From JBMZCV01 sp049613665 (GTDB taxonomy: Bacteria > Bacteroidota > Bacteroidia > Chitinophagales > UBA2359), in NCBI GenBank assembly GCA_049613665.1, contig JBMZCV010000068.1:1-23699 (forward strand): a DNA stretch of 23,699 bases, given 5' to 3'. Within the stretch, counting starts at the first letter, position 1. Each line of letters opens with the position of its first letter. The position numbers were made by a program, and so were the translations under genes. The notes under the pieces were generated by a model, which worked only from the letters and a program-made list of their open reading frames with translations, was not told the origin of the DNA and did no database searches. Of this stretch, positions 7,276 to 15,804 are shown piece by piece.

Positions 7276-8226
7276 TTAACTCATCGCTTTTATCATAAAA
7301 ACTAGCACAATACTAATGCCCAAACCGAGCGATATTTTACCCAAATCCATACCAACATCTTTCAAGGTAGCATTATCTAATTTTTTGTGTAGTTGATAGC
7401 GAATAGCCAACTCACGACCTGCCAAAAGTCCGATAAATACCCAAGTTGTACTCATTGGTACATTGTTCAATTCTTTGAAATAAAACAAAACAACGCCATA
7501 AATAGCATCAACAATAGTAGCAGAACGAATATCGGTTGTATTGGTTTTTGCTTTCACAATTTTTTGGATAGCTCCTCCTCTACTGTAAAAAATGTAAGCC
7601 AATAAAGATAATAATACGACCAATGAACCAATTAAAGTAGCAAAATCTAATTCACGAGGTAGATAAACATAAATGTTGGCGAAATCTTGTATAAGCCACA
7701 TACTCCACAAAAAACCTGTTGAAAACCACTGAGCGATAGACCATCGAAACCGTTGCTGTTCGGTCATCGGATTTTCTAAAAACCGTTTTTCGACACTTTT
7801 CGTAATAACCATATACACCACTATTGCTGCAACAAAGGCAACGAGATAGCCAGACATGGATTTAAACATCATGTCATAGAGATTTTTTTCGTTGAAAAAG
7901 GTCAGAATGAGAAAGGATGTGCTGACAGGAATACCGATTCGAGTAATGCTCATCAACACTAACGGCGGAAGGAGGTAGTACCATTCAAAAACTTCGGGAA
8001 GTGGATATTTGCCCAATCTGCCATAAGACACATCGCCACCATACTGATACCAACCATAAACTAAGGTAGTGGTAAGTATCGAACCTGCAAAAAGCCACAA
8101 AACATACCAAGGCCGTTTTTCATTAGAACTCAAAAATGTACCCAATGTTTGAATACTATCATTGCCGACAACAGAATAGCCTGCCAATAAAAAGCCGACA
8201 TACATCACAATTTGTGAAAAATCCAT
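7276..8226 (-). CDS. PiT-like (phosphate-transporter family) membrane protein
   Basis: A 316-residue integral membrane protein with about 8-9 hydrophobic segments. The open frame extends to a TTG at 8274, but the ATG at 8226 is chosen because it begins directly before the first membrane helix. Two features recall the PiT/PHO4 family of inorganic phosphate symporters. The first is VVGNDSIQTLGTF near residues 20-31, compared with the GANDxxNAFGT signature. The second is proline-serine-threonine loops: IPVSTS, and near the C-terminus NVPMSTTWVFIGLLAGRELA, like the PVSTTH...G..LG repeat. The protein is shorter than standard PiT proteins and the signatures are diverged, so the substrate is uncertain. 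A phosphate link would fit the neighbouring glycerol-3-phosphate dehydrogenase gene, but the 336-bp gap argues against co-transcription. Confidence 0.65.
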   Translation of the reverse strand: MDFSQIVMYVGFLLAGYSVVGNDSIQTLGTFLSSNEKRPWYVLWLFAGSILTTTLVYGWYQYGGDVSYGRLGKYPLPEVFEWYYLLPPLVLMSITRIGIPVSTSFLILTFFNEKNLYDMMFKSMSGYLVAFVAAIVVYMVITKSVEKRFLENPMTEQQRFRWSIAQWFSTGFLWSMWLIQDFANIYVYLPRELDFATLIGSLVVLLSLLAYIFYSRGGAIQKIVKAKTNTTDIRSATIVDAIYGVVLFYFKELNNVPMSTTWVFIGLLAGRELAIRYQLHKKLDNATLKDVGMDLGKISLGLGISIVLVFMIKAMS

Positions 8227-8562
8227 ATTACTTTGTAAAATTTGTAAAAAATCACTTTTTTGACAAAAAATCAAAAAAAAAATCGCAACTGTTTAGATAT
8301 GAATTTTTGAGATAAAAAATCAGGCTATTTTTTTGTAGGCAAAGCTATTTTTGAGTTGAATAGCATCGCTCTTGAACGAAAAAAAGCTGAAGCATACATG
8401 AAAATAGACATTTTTTAGCCAAAAGTGTCATAGTGCAAATAGTTACAAAAAATCAAACAAAGATAATAGAAAGGATATTCCTAAATGTGCATTTTATTAT
8501 TAAATTTAGGTTAAGTTCTAGCTTTATTGTTGTGTATAAGAATAATAATTTAGTTTTTTTAT
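8227..8562. other. Intergenic region with a dispersed repeat
   Basis: A 336-bp gap between two - strand genes. It holds repeat R1 (8291-8380), which resembles 11683-11770, and a TTTTTAGCCAAAAxTGTC motif near 8413 that recurs near 19149. No terminator for glpD and no clear promoter were found. Confidence 0.45.
8291..8380 (+). repeat. Dispersed repeat R1
   Basis: Aligns along its whole length with 11683-11770. Shared blocks in the same order are TGTTTAG, TTTTTGA, GGCAAAGCT, TTTTGA, GAA followed by TAG, and ATC then CTCTTGA. The copies are diverged, with small gaps. No coding potential. Confidence 0.45.
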
Positions 8563-10239
8563 TTATTTTTGAAGTGTTAAGGTTTTTTTGAAAGCAACAA
8601 CAGCCTCAAACTCTATTTCAAATTCGTTGAGTTGAGCCAATTTTACTTGCTTACTCAATTTTAATAGGCGTTCTAGCTCATCAAGAATGTCGAAATAAAT
8701 ATCGTCTAATTCATCTCGTTCAAAATATAAACGCCCTGTGCGTCTGATAGCAAAATCTGACAAAGTGCAAACCATTTCGTAATTTACGGCATATTGCAGT
8801 TCTGCAAACAATATTTTTTGACGTATTGGTAGTTTATGCCGCATATCTGCTTCTAGTATATCAAGAATAATAGGCGTATTTGAACCATATTTATAAACCA
8901 ATTTTTCGATTTCTTTTTCGGTCAATCCTGTTCCGATAGCTTCTTCTGTGAGCTGCAAAATATAATCTGAAATATCATCTGGTTGTTTAAAATGACCACC
9001 TGAAAGTTTGATTTTAGCAGTTTTACAATTTTTTATTGGTCGTTTTTCTTTTTTATACAATTCTTTTACTACTACATCAACGGTTCTTTCAGCCATTTTG
9101 CGAAAGCCAGTCAGTTTGCCACCTGCAATAGAAATAAGACCACTAGGAGCATAAAAAATTTCATCTTTTCGAGACAATTCAGAAGGAGATTTTCCTGCTT
9201 GATGTATGAGTGGCCGTACGCCAGCCCATGATGAACGAACATCATCAAGTTGTAGCTTTACAGTAGGAAATACTTGATTTACGCCTTCCAAAATATAATT
9301 GACATCACCCAAATCTGCTTGCGGTCGCTTTGGATTTTTGGTAAAATTGGTATCTGTTGTGCCAATATAAGTAATATCATTTTTTGGAATAGCAAACATC
9401 ATACGGCCATCTGGCACATCAAAATAAGCAGCTTGTTGCAAAGGCAAACGTTGATAATCTACAACGATATGCACACCTTTTGTCAAGTGTAATCGCTTAT
9501 CATTCATAGAGTTATCTTTTTTTCGCAACGAATCTACCCATGGCCCTGTGGCATTTACTATTTGTTTTCCTCGCACGGAATATCTTTTTTTCGCAAGCGA
9601 ATCTAAAAAATTTACACCCACTACTTTTTCATTTTCATATACCAAATCAACAACTTTGGCATAATTCAAAGCATCTGCACCGTATTCGACAGCCGTTTTC
9701 AATACCTCAATCACAAGTCTTGAGTCATCAGTTTGATATTCATAATACAAACCTCCTCCTTCTACAATATCGATTCGCAAAAGCGGTTCCATATTCAAGA
9801 TGGTTTCGGTTTCGTGCATACTCCGCTTTTCGTTTGGAGCTACACCAGCTAACAAATCATAAACAAACAAACCCAAAGAAGTAGAATATTTGCCCAAAGA
9901 ACCATGTTCGATAATAGGCAATAACATTGGACGAGGCACTACCAAATGAGAGGCATTTTGGTGCAAAATAGTCCTTTCTCTACCCACCTCACGGACTAAC
10001 CGTACTTCCAACTGTTTCAAATATCGTAATCCACCATGAATTAGTTTGGTAGAGCGACTGCTAGTACCAGCACCAAAATCTTGCATTTCGAGTAGTAAGC
10101 AACTCAAACCACGAGTTGCTGCATCGAGAGCAATTCCAACTCCTGTAATACCACCGCCTATGACGATAAGGTCGTATTGTTTTTCGGCCATTGCCTCTAA
10201 AACTTGCGGACGAAAAAAAGTCGAAAGTTGTTTTTTCAT
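8563..10239 (-). CDS. glpD: Aerobic glycerol-3-phosphate dehydrogenase (FAD)
   Basis: 558 residues, normal for GlpD. It oxidises sn-glycerol 3-phosphate to dihydroxyacetone phosphate and passes electrons to the quinone pool, working at the inner face of the cytoplasmic membrane. The N-terminal Rossmann motif GGGITG (28-33) binds FAD. The conserved block GTSSRSTKLIHGGLRYL at 58-74 is a GlpD/GlpA signature. WVDSL, GVRPL and the SIAGGKLTGFRKMAE segment are also diagnostic. The C-terminal helical domain is present. The ATG at 10239 is taken; a second Met at residue 17 (MAEKQYD) directly precedes the Rossmann fold and could be an alternative. No glycerol kinase or facilitator gene lies alongside. 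It is separate from its neighbours by gaps of 336 and 134 bp. Confidence 0.95.
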   Translation of the reverse strand: MKKQLSTFFRPQVLEAMAEKQYDLIVIGGGITGVGIALDAATRGLSCLLLEMQDFGAGTSSRSTKLIHGGLRYLKQLEVRLVREVGRERTILHQNASHLVVPRPMLLPIIEHGSLGKYSTSLGLFVYDLLAGVAPNEKRSMHETETILNMEPLLRIDIVEGGGLYYEYQTDDSRLVIEVLKTAVEYGADALNYAKVVDLVYENEKVVGVNFLDSLAKKRYSVRGKQIVNATGPWVDSLRKKDNSMNDKRLHLTKGVHIVVDYQRLPLQQAAYFDVPDGRMMFAIPKNDITYIGTTDTNFTKNPKRPQADLGDVNYILEGVNQVFPTVKLQLDDVRSSWAGVRPLIHQAGKSPSELSRKDEIFYAPSGLISIAGGKLTGFRKMAERTVDVVVKELYKKEKRPIKNCKTAKIKLSGGHFKQPDDISDYILQLTEEAIGTGLTEKEIEKLVYKYGSNTPIILDILEADMRHKLPIRQKILFAELQYAVNYEMVCTLSDFAIRRTGRLYFERDELDDIYFDILDELERLLKLSKQVKLAQLNEFEIEFEAVVAFKKTLTLQK

Positions 10240-10373
10240 ATTATAATTTACTTCTTGTAATAGTAAGCAGCTATATTTGGTATAGACAAAAAGCCCACTG
10301 GCTCAAAACACAGAAATTTAGTAGTTAAATGTGATATGCTACCTAAACTGCCAATTGATTCGGTCTAGTCGCA

Positions 10374-10769
10374 CTAGCGTCTAAAACGCAAACGGCCTTC
10401 CTTATCAGCCTGAATAAATATTTCTTTTAAAGCAGATTCAAAGCCACTTATTAAATCAATATCTTTTTCAGTCAAATTTTTATTGAGATTAGTTGTATAT
10501 TGTAGCAAATCAAACAAGTCGATATAGTCGGGGTCAGGGCCATTATCTCGGCAAGCCATCAACGCACGCATATAAGCATTGTCGATACTATGAGCATTGC
10601 GTCTTTCATAGTTCACCGTCCAATCAATATGTCTAGTAATGCGATATTTGCGGGCTATTTTGTCCGTAATATCTAAATATGTATTTTTATCTTTAATGTT
10701 TTGGTTTGTATGAATAATTGCATACAGCAACTCACCAAAAGCATCAAAAAGTCGCTCTTTTTTTGTCAT
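10374..10769 (-). CDS. Small cytoplasmic protein, possibly TerB-like
   Basis: 131 residues, highly charged, all-helical in appearance, with no signal or membrane segment. The opening FDAFGELLYAII, the aromatic IDWTVNYERRN segment, and the NGPDPDYIDLFDLLQ stretch resemble TerB-like helical-bundle proteins I recall from Bacteroidota. The acidic metal-binding residues typical of TerB are weak here (HTNQNI in place of a DGxI-type loop). It ends in the basic RLRFRR. It lies 134 bp upstream of glpD on the same strand, so co-transcription is possible, but nothing in the protein links it to glycerol metabolism. It looks like a real gene with an ordinary ATG, but its function is unknown. Confidence 0.6.
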   Translation of the reverse strand: MTKKERLFDAFGELLYAIIHTNQNIKDKNTYLDITDKIARKYRITRHIDWTVNYERRNAHSIDNAYMRALMACRDNGPDPDYIDLFDLLQYTTNLNKNLTEKDIDLISGFESALKEIFIQADKEGRLRFRR

Positions 10770-10876
10770 TATTAATATTTTATAGAAGTATATTTTTTAG
10801 GTTTTATATATTAGTGTTTGCTTAGTACACCGTAAAGTTAAATTATTTGACAGATTTATGCTACAAATTGTATGAA

Positions 10877-10944
10877 TTAACACGCTAATTTTCAATATAT
10901 TAGCACAAAAAACTGTTTATTTAAAATACTACTTGGCACTTAAC
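10877..10944 (+). repeat. Dispersed 68-bp repeat, copy B
   Basis: Starts TTAACACGCTAATTTT, has TATTAGCACAAA, and ends ACTTGGCACTTAAC, with internal spacings matching copy A to within one base. It lies upstream of the small gene at 10374-10769, reading away from it. Confidence 0.6.
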
Positions 10945-11113
10945 TTTTGAAAATATAACTAATTTAAATAAAATTAGGAAATTTGAGAACGATTTTTTAT
11001 GATACTTGACCTACTTTTTTATTAGAGATAAAACAAAAACATGCAAGATGTTATATATTTATTTTTATAAAAACAATAAGTAGTTTAATAGACTTATACT
11101 GCTTATTGAGGAC

Positions 11114-11177
11114 GCTAACACGCTGATTTTAAAGGTATTAGCACAAATTATCTATTATTAACTAGCGTTTGGCACTT
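11114..11177 (+). repeat. Dispersed 68-bp repeat, copy C
   Basis: Starts GCTAACACGCTGATTTT, has TATTAGCACAAA at the same offset as copy B, and ends GTTTGGCACTT. The front half also matches the partial copy at 1370-1401. Confidence 0.6.
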
Positions 11178-11587
11178 CGTTCAAATAACCTATTTATTAC
11201 AGTTATTTTCGCTTTGATATTTTAATGATAATTAATATCTTGCAGTAACATATTAATTGTAAAGGCATTTTGAAAACAAATCATTGAATATTATATGTGA
11301 TAAGTTTTTAACAATTATTATACTACCACAATTGTGCCAATTGATAGTTTGTTTTAGAGTAGTAAAAAAACGAAAGACTGATTTTTCAAAAGACATAAAA
11401 ATAAAATTATAAACTTTATTTTAAAATATACCAAGAAAACATCAAGTAAAATTTGTTGTAGTAATACTAAAGTGAAAATAGCTGTATTTAGTATCCGTAT
11501 GAAAATGAAAACAAATTTATAGTCTATTTAGTTGCTAAATTATACCTTTTATCTCAAAAATAGTTAAGCAAATAATCGGATATTCAT

Positions 11588-11646
11588 GCTAAAATTTAAT
11601 ACATTAGTTTCTATCATTTTTATGATAAATAACGCTTGGCACTTAA
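11588..11646 (+). repeat. Dispersed 68-bp repeat, copy D (diverged)
   Basis: Starts GCTAAAATTTAATACATTAG and ends CGCTTGGCACTTAA. The spacing between the two ends is close to the other copies but the middle is unrelated. Confidence 0.45.
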
Positions 11647-11682
11647 AATTTAAACAGATTTCTAAAAGCTAGAAATATCATT

Positions 11683-11770
11683 GTTTAGGCGTGAGTTTTT
11701 GAAAAAAATAAGACTATTGACTTTTTGGCAAAGCTCTTTTGAATGAAGTAGTATCACTCTTGAGTGAAAA
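11683..11770 (+). repeat. Dispersed repeat R2
   Basis: Diverged copy of 8291-8380 in the same orientation, directly following repeat copy D. See R1 for the shared blocks. Confidence 0.45.
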
Positions 11771-12045
11771 TTATCTTACACTATTGATTTTAATATCTTG
11801 CTACAAAGTCATATGCTAGCAATTGAGTGTTTTGTCTTTTTTTTTTTAAATTTTTTTTAAGCAAAATGAAACGAAAACCCTTGCTAAAAGGTATATACAA
11901 GTATATTTTTGACATAAACGTCATTTTTTTGTAAAAAACAACTAAACATATTTGTTTTTTTTTAGTCTTATATAACAGACAACCTACTATTCAAGCACCT
12001 AAGCACAATATAAAAACAATTTGCTCATTTTAACAAAACTAGAAT

Positions 12046-13095
12046 ATGACTGATGAAAAGAAAAATCAAGAAAAGCCTATAAAAGTGCGTGATAAAATTT
12101 TGATTGGTGGTTTAGGTGCTTTAACACCTATTATCATGAATCTGTTGGTTGTTGATTTAGAAAAACTACTTATCAACCTAACTACTATTGCGATGATTGC
12201 ATACACTATTAAAGTTATTTTGTTATTTTATATTGGCGGTGTTGTAGCCTATTTGAATAGAGATGAAAACAAACCATTCAAGCTTTTTCAATTGGGGATT
12301 TATGCTCCTGCTATGATTATTGCTTTTATGAATACAAATCCGCTAAGTACTGGTTCGCAAGAACTAACCGTACCTAATACACCTAAAATAGAAATACAAG
12401 ATGATGATACGAAGAAAGAAAAAAAGGAAAATGAAGATACAAATGCCGTTCTGAATGCGAGCAATATTTTGGTCGGAAACGTAAATGCTGCATTACGGCA
12501 CATCTTACCCGATTCTAGTGTTGCTCAAAATGACACAATGTCGTCCGAAGATTTTTTGGATTTGATGAGAGTGATTCAAGTACAAAGTGGTTTTTTTGTA
12601 GCACCTGTTTTAGAAAAAGTAGTCGCTACAAATGCCGCTTTGATAGATACTTTGCGGGAGCAAGTTGCCAACAAAAAGAAACAATTGGACGAAGTAAATT
12701 TGCGTGACCCTGCCTTGCATGAGTTTCGTTATCCTACGGAAACACCTTCCGAACAGTTTTTGCGTGGCTTTTTCGGCTGGAAATCAGAAAGACTTTGGTA
12801 TGTAGTAGCAGGCAAGTTCGATGACAAAGAAAGTGCAATGATGTATGCCAAATACATTACGAAAGAGCTAAACAAAACGGAGGAGGAAGAGGTAATTATG
12901 GTGAGTGAAAATCTAAGCATTGAATTGATGCCCAAAATTTTTGTACCATACAATAGCATTGTTCCAGAATATTGTGTTGTTTTAGGAGCAAATCTAACTT
13001 ATCAAAATGCACAAGTTTTGCAAGCCAAAATCTTAGGAAAAGGCTTGCAAAGCGTAGATAAAGAAAAGTTGGAACTATGGAAATTGCCTTACTAA
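12046..13095 (+). CDS. Membrane-anchored protein with SPOR-like C-terminus
   Basis: 349 residues, not recognised as a named family. The N-terminus is cytoplasmic and charged. Three hydrophobic segments follow at about 18-36, 47-70 and 80-95. A strongly acidic/basic linker follows (about 110-132, rich in D, E and K). Residues about 195-225 look like a short coiled coil (TNAALIDTLREQVANKKKQLDEV). Residues 250-349 start LWYVVAGKFDDKESAMMYA and contain a second YCVVLGANLTYQNAQ strand-helix unit. This is the strand-helix layout of SPOR-type peptidoglycan-binding folds, though similarity is weak. The gene converges on 13276-15219, whose product also has a SPOR-like segment, and the two share a bidirectional terminator. 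The ATG is clear. An envelope role is inference. Confidence 0.6.
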   Translation: MTDEKKNQEKPIKVRDKILIGGLGALTPIIMNLLVVDLEKLLINLTTIAMIAYTIKVILLFYIGGVVAYLNRDENKPFKLFQLGIYAPAMIIAFMNTNPLSTGSQELTVPNTPKIEIQDDDTKKEKKENEDTNAVLNASNILVGNVNAALRHILPDSSVAQNDTMSSEDFLDLMRVIQVQSGFFVAPVLEKVVATNAALIDTLREQVANKKKQLDEVNLRDPALHEFRYPTETPSEQFLRGFFGWKSERLWYVVAGKFDDKESAMMYAKYITKELNKTEEEEVIMVSENLSIELMPKIFVPYNSIVPEYCVVLGANLTYQNAQVLQAKILGKGLQSVDKEKLELWKLPY

Positions 13096-13231
13096 TTTTT
13101 AGGTGTTGAAAAGGTTGCAAATATACTTGAAGTAAAATATTCTAAAACCTTATTTATCAATGCTTTATACCAACAAAAAAAATGTTTGACTTCTTTTTTT
13201 CAGTACATATTTTAGACTTTAGATAAGAGAC

Positions 13232-13275
13232 AAAAAAGCTCATTTTGTAATTTAAATTGCAAAATGAGCTTTTTT
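13232..13275. terminator. Bidirectional intrinsic terminator between convergent genes
   Basis: A 16-bp perfect stem: AAAAAAGCTCATTTTG at 13232-13247 pairs with 13260-13275. Poly-A on the left and poly-T on the right let it terminate both the + gene ending at 13095 and the - gene ending at 13276. The right arm abuts the stop codon of the latter. Confidence 0.85.
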
Positions 13276-15219
13276 TTATTTTTGTTTCTTTTCTTGTCGT
13301 CTTTTTCTTCTTCTTTCTTTTCTTGTCATCTTTTTTGTCTTTTCCAATTCCTCATTTTCATCTTTTTTTGTTTGCTTTTCTTTTTTCGATTTCGGATAAT
13401 CATAAGTAGGAACATTTACATTGGCTGGCAAGGGCAATTCTGTTTCCTTGCGTGGATAAGTCGTTGGATAAGTATGAGACTTCTTAGGCTCCCATTTAAA
13501 ATTTTCGCTATTAGGAATAGCTTTCACAGCCTTGCTATCCTTCTTTTTATCAGAATAATTATAAGTTGCTACCTTACCCTTTGGTTTTTCTGTTTCATCT
13601 TCTTTGGTTTGCTTTTCTACTTTTGGAGGAGCAGGCATAGGGCTTTGGTTTTTTGGATCCCAATTTGCGTCACTTTGGGTATCAGAAGCTTTTTTTGCTA
13701 CCGACAAGTCTCGCCATTCCTTATTGTGGTCACTTGGATAATATTCAGGAGCTGTCCATTCACTTCCATTCTTATCGGTTGTTTCTTTTTGTTTTGTGCG
13801 TTCAGGAGCAGCACTATAATCATAAGCAGGTATATCTTTTGCTGGCTGTTTATCTACATCTTTGTTCGGTTGATTTACTGTTGCAACGGTTGGTTTTGTT
13901 GCAATTGGCTTCAGTACAGGAGTTCCTATTTCGTTTGGTTTAGTATAAGATTCCGAAATGCCATAAGGAACATTTACCTCATTTTGAACAATATTTGTTG
14001 AAGCATCTATAAGCTCATTCTTTTTTGTGTCTGTATTTTTTGAAGTAGTAGCAAGCGTCTCAGGTTTATTTACTACAGTTTTATTAGGATTATAGATAAT
14101 ATCGCTACCAATTGCTATTGGTGAGGAAGCTTCGTTGCTTTCCGTTTCAACAATTCTAATAGAAGGTGCTTGTTCTTTTGGAGCGTAAATCGTTACCTTT
14201 ATTTTTCTATTATCTGGCTTTGAAAAAACATCATCTGAAATACCATAATCTGGAATAATTGTTTCTGCTACTGGCTCAATAATAGGTTGCGACATTAAAC
14301 TTGCAAAATCTTGGTCATAAAAAGTACCTTTATCTTTCGTTTTTTGCGAGACTGTAGGAGTGATACCTGCATTATAATCCTGAGCAGTTGCCCAAAAATC
14401 GTTTTCGTTGGCAGTTGTTGGCAAAATATCATTTGGCACAGCCAAAACAAATGCTTGCTGACAGTTTGCTTGATTTTTGATTTGCTCCAAAACAGCATTA
14501 GTTGTTGCTTCGCTACTAAACGAACCCAACATAACACGAGTATAACCTTCTGGTGTTTGTTCGGTTTCTATTGCACCCAAATGTTGGATATGAGCAAATT
14601 TTTGAAGATTAGGATATTTAAAAACGCCCAACTGAATTTTGTAAATAGGTTGATTGGCATTTTGCGAGAAAGTTTGAATAAGCTTTGCACGAGAGCTACC
14701 ATAACGAGCTTTGCTATGATGTTCGTCCAAAAAAAGCTCAAGTTCTTTAGGCGAAATATCTTGAGCGATGATAGTGCCGTTGGGCGAAATCAAAAAAGAA
14801 GCAGGCGTGCTAGTTATTTTATATTGACGACAAACAGGTGAGGCATAGCTTTTGAAATCGCAAACTTGTTGTGGCCAAATTAATTGATTGGCAGCCAACT
14901 TATGAAGCCATTCATTTTTGTTGGCATCTAACGAAACGCTATAAATCTCAAAACCATCAGCTTGCCCAAAATTTTCGGCATGATAATGAGCATAAATATC
15001 ATTTAAAATAGGCAATTGTAAAAGAGATTGTTCACACCAAGAAGCCCAAAAATGTAAATAAACATATTTTCCTACATTCTTATCCAAACTAACAATATTT
15101 CCCTGCTGATTAGGCAAAGATATATTATACGCAGCATTAATATCTGCCTGCCGTGATTGAATATTGAAATATGATAAAAATATAAGTGATAAAAATGCTA
15201 TTCGATATTGTAACTTCAT
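13276..15219 (-). CDS. Secreted thioredoxin-like/SPOR-like fusion with long disordered tail
   Basis: 647 residues in three parts. An N-terminal hydrophobic signal (1-22) is followed by a TlpA/AhpC-type thioredoxin fold (about 30-165), with YLHFWASWCEQS at 54-65 and a cis-proline STPASF near 137-142. The active site reads WCEQS, so the resolving Cys of WCxxC is a serine and ordinary disulphide exchange is unlikely. Residues about 191-260 look SPOR-like (IYKIQLGVFKYPN ... YTRVMLGSF). The rest (261-647) is low complexity, rich in K, E, P and T. It has recurring short motifs: PAYDYS, ATYNYS and PTYDYP, and EWTAP, NWDPK and KWEPK. The tail ends in a very basic TRKERRRKRRQEKKQK segment. Basal function is unknown; an envelope- or peptidoglycan-associated role is suggested by the SPOR-like part. 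Confidence 0.72.
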   Translation of the reverse strand: MKLQYRIAFLSLIFLSYFNIQSRQADINAAYNISLPNQQGNIVSLDKNVGKYVYLHFWASWCEQSLLQLPILNDIYAHYHAENFGQADGFEIYSVSLDANKNEWLHKLAANQLIWPQQVCDFKSYASPVCRQYKITSTPASFLISPNGTIIAQDISPKELELFLDEHHSKARYGSSRAKLIQTFSQNANQPIYKIQLGVFKYPNLQKFAHIQHLGAIETEQTPEGYTRVMLGSFSSEATTNAVLEQIKNQANCQQAFVLAVPNDILPTTANENDFWATAQDYNAGITPTVSQKTKDKGTFYDQDFASLMSQPIIEPVAETIIPDYGISDDVFSKPDNRKIKVTIYAPKEQAPSIRIVETESNEASSPIAIGSDIIYNPNKTVVNKPETLATTSKNTDTKKNELIDASTNIVQNEVNVPYGISESYTKPNEIGTPVLKPIATKPTVATVNQPNKDVDKQPAKDIPAYDYSAAPERTKQKETTDKNGSEWTAPEYYPSDHNKEWRDLSVAKKASDTQSDANWDPKNQSPMPAPPKVEKQTKEDETEKPKGKVATYNYSDKKKDSKAVKAIPNSENFKWEPKKSHTYPTTYPRKETELPLPANVNVPTYDYPKSKKEKQTKKDENEELEKTKKMTRKERRRKRRQEKKQK

Positions 15220-15804
15220 AAAAAGATTCTAAATTATAGACACTACCAATTTTTGTGAATATAATAGAACTCAGAGTAATATACAAAGCTAATATGTGCA
15301 AGCTTCTAAGTTTTACGCATCGCTGACATAGCCTAAATCAAATGTAAAAAGTTATTTTGTGTAGTTTTTATTTTTATTATGAAACACAAAAAAATAAAAA
15401 GTAATTTATAATAGAATGATAATCAATGAATTATGAAGAAAATATTTGCAATTTTTATTTAATATTTAATTAAAAATTATTTTTTTTTCATTAAACAAGG
15501 TATTTTTTGGGAAATGTTTTTATTATAAAACATTGATTATCAGGTTTTTACAAATTATGAAAATTGATAAAAAGTCTTAAAAACATATCATATATATGTC
15601 AGTACACAAAGTTTCTAAAAACTGCTTTTTATAGTATAAAACTAATAAAAATAGTACGTCTAATTTTTTTAGTATAAAATAATCTATATAGTTTTTTAAT
15701 CTCTCTATTTAAATATTTGTTTTTTTGATGTTTAGTCAAACAAGAAAAATAAAATGCTCATCAAAATCTGTTTTAATCCAAATAATTATTTTCTAAAAAA
15801 ACGC
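15220..15804. other. 585-bp intergenic region with an inverted repeat
   Basis: No gene found. It carries TAGCTTTG on the - strand (15284-15291), a full match to the TAnnTTTG -7 box. That box lies about 65 bases before the ATG at 15219, so it is a possible promoter, although such matches arise easily in AT-rich DNA. An inverted repeat spans 15417-15542. Confidence 0.4.
15417..15542. repeat. Inverted repeat with 12-bp perfect arms
   Basis: TGATAATCAATG at 15417-15428 is the exact reverse complement of 15531-15542. Imperfect similarity continues inward for about 18 more bases. The arms enclose about 100 bp of AT-rich DNA. It may be a MITE relic or a pair of operator sites; the arms faintly recall GATAAT-type Fur sites but do not match the 19-bp consensus. 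Confidence 0.4.

Larger units (their letters stand above)
10770..12045. other. 1.28-kb repeat-rich intergenic region
   Basis: No ORF or RNA gene is supported. It is very AT-rich and carries three copies of the dispersed GGCACTT repeat (10877, 11114 and 11588) and repeat R2 (11683). It also has a near-perfect 10-bp hairpin (AATAAGTAGT near 11070 with ACTGCTTATT near 11098). TATTTTTG at 11904-11911 matches the TAnnTTTG box but lies about 135 bases before the next ATG. It appears to be an accumulation site for small repeats between divergent genes. Confidence 0.55.

Noticed and set aside
13264..14001. 245-residue + strand open frame rich in F, S and L
   Set aside because: It is the antisense of the Lys/Glu/Pro-rich tail of the gene at 13276-15219 and has no independent support.
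14311..14841. 176-residue + strand frame
   Set aside because: Antisense shadow of the thioredoxin/SPOR-like gene; composition is not protein-like.
15417..15428. Fur box before the thioredoxin-like gene
   Set aside because: TGATAATCAATG covers only part of the 19-bp Fur consensus and lies about 200 bases from the start codon.
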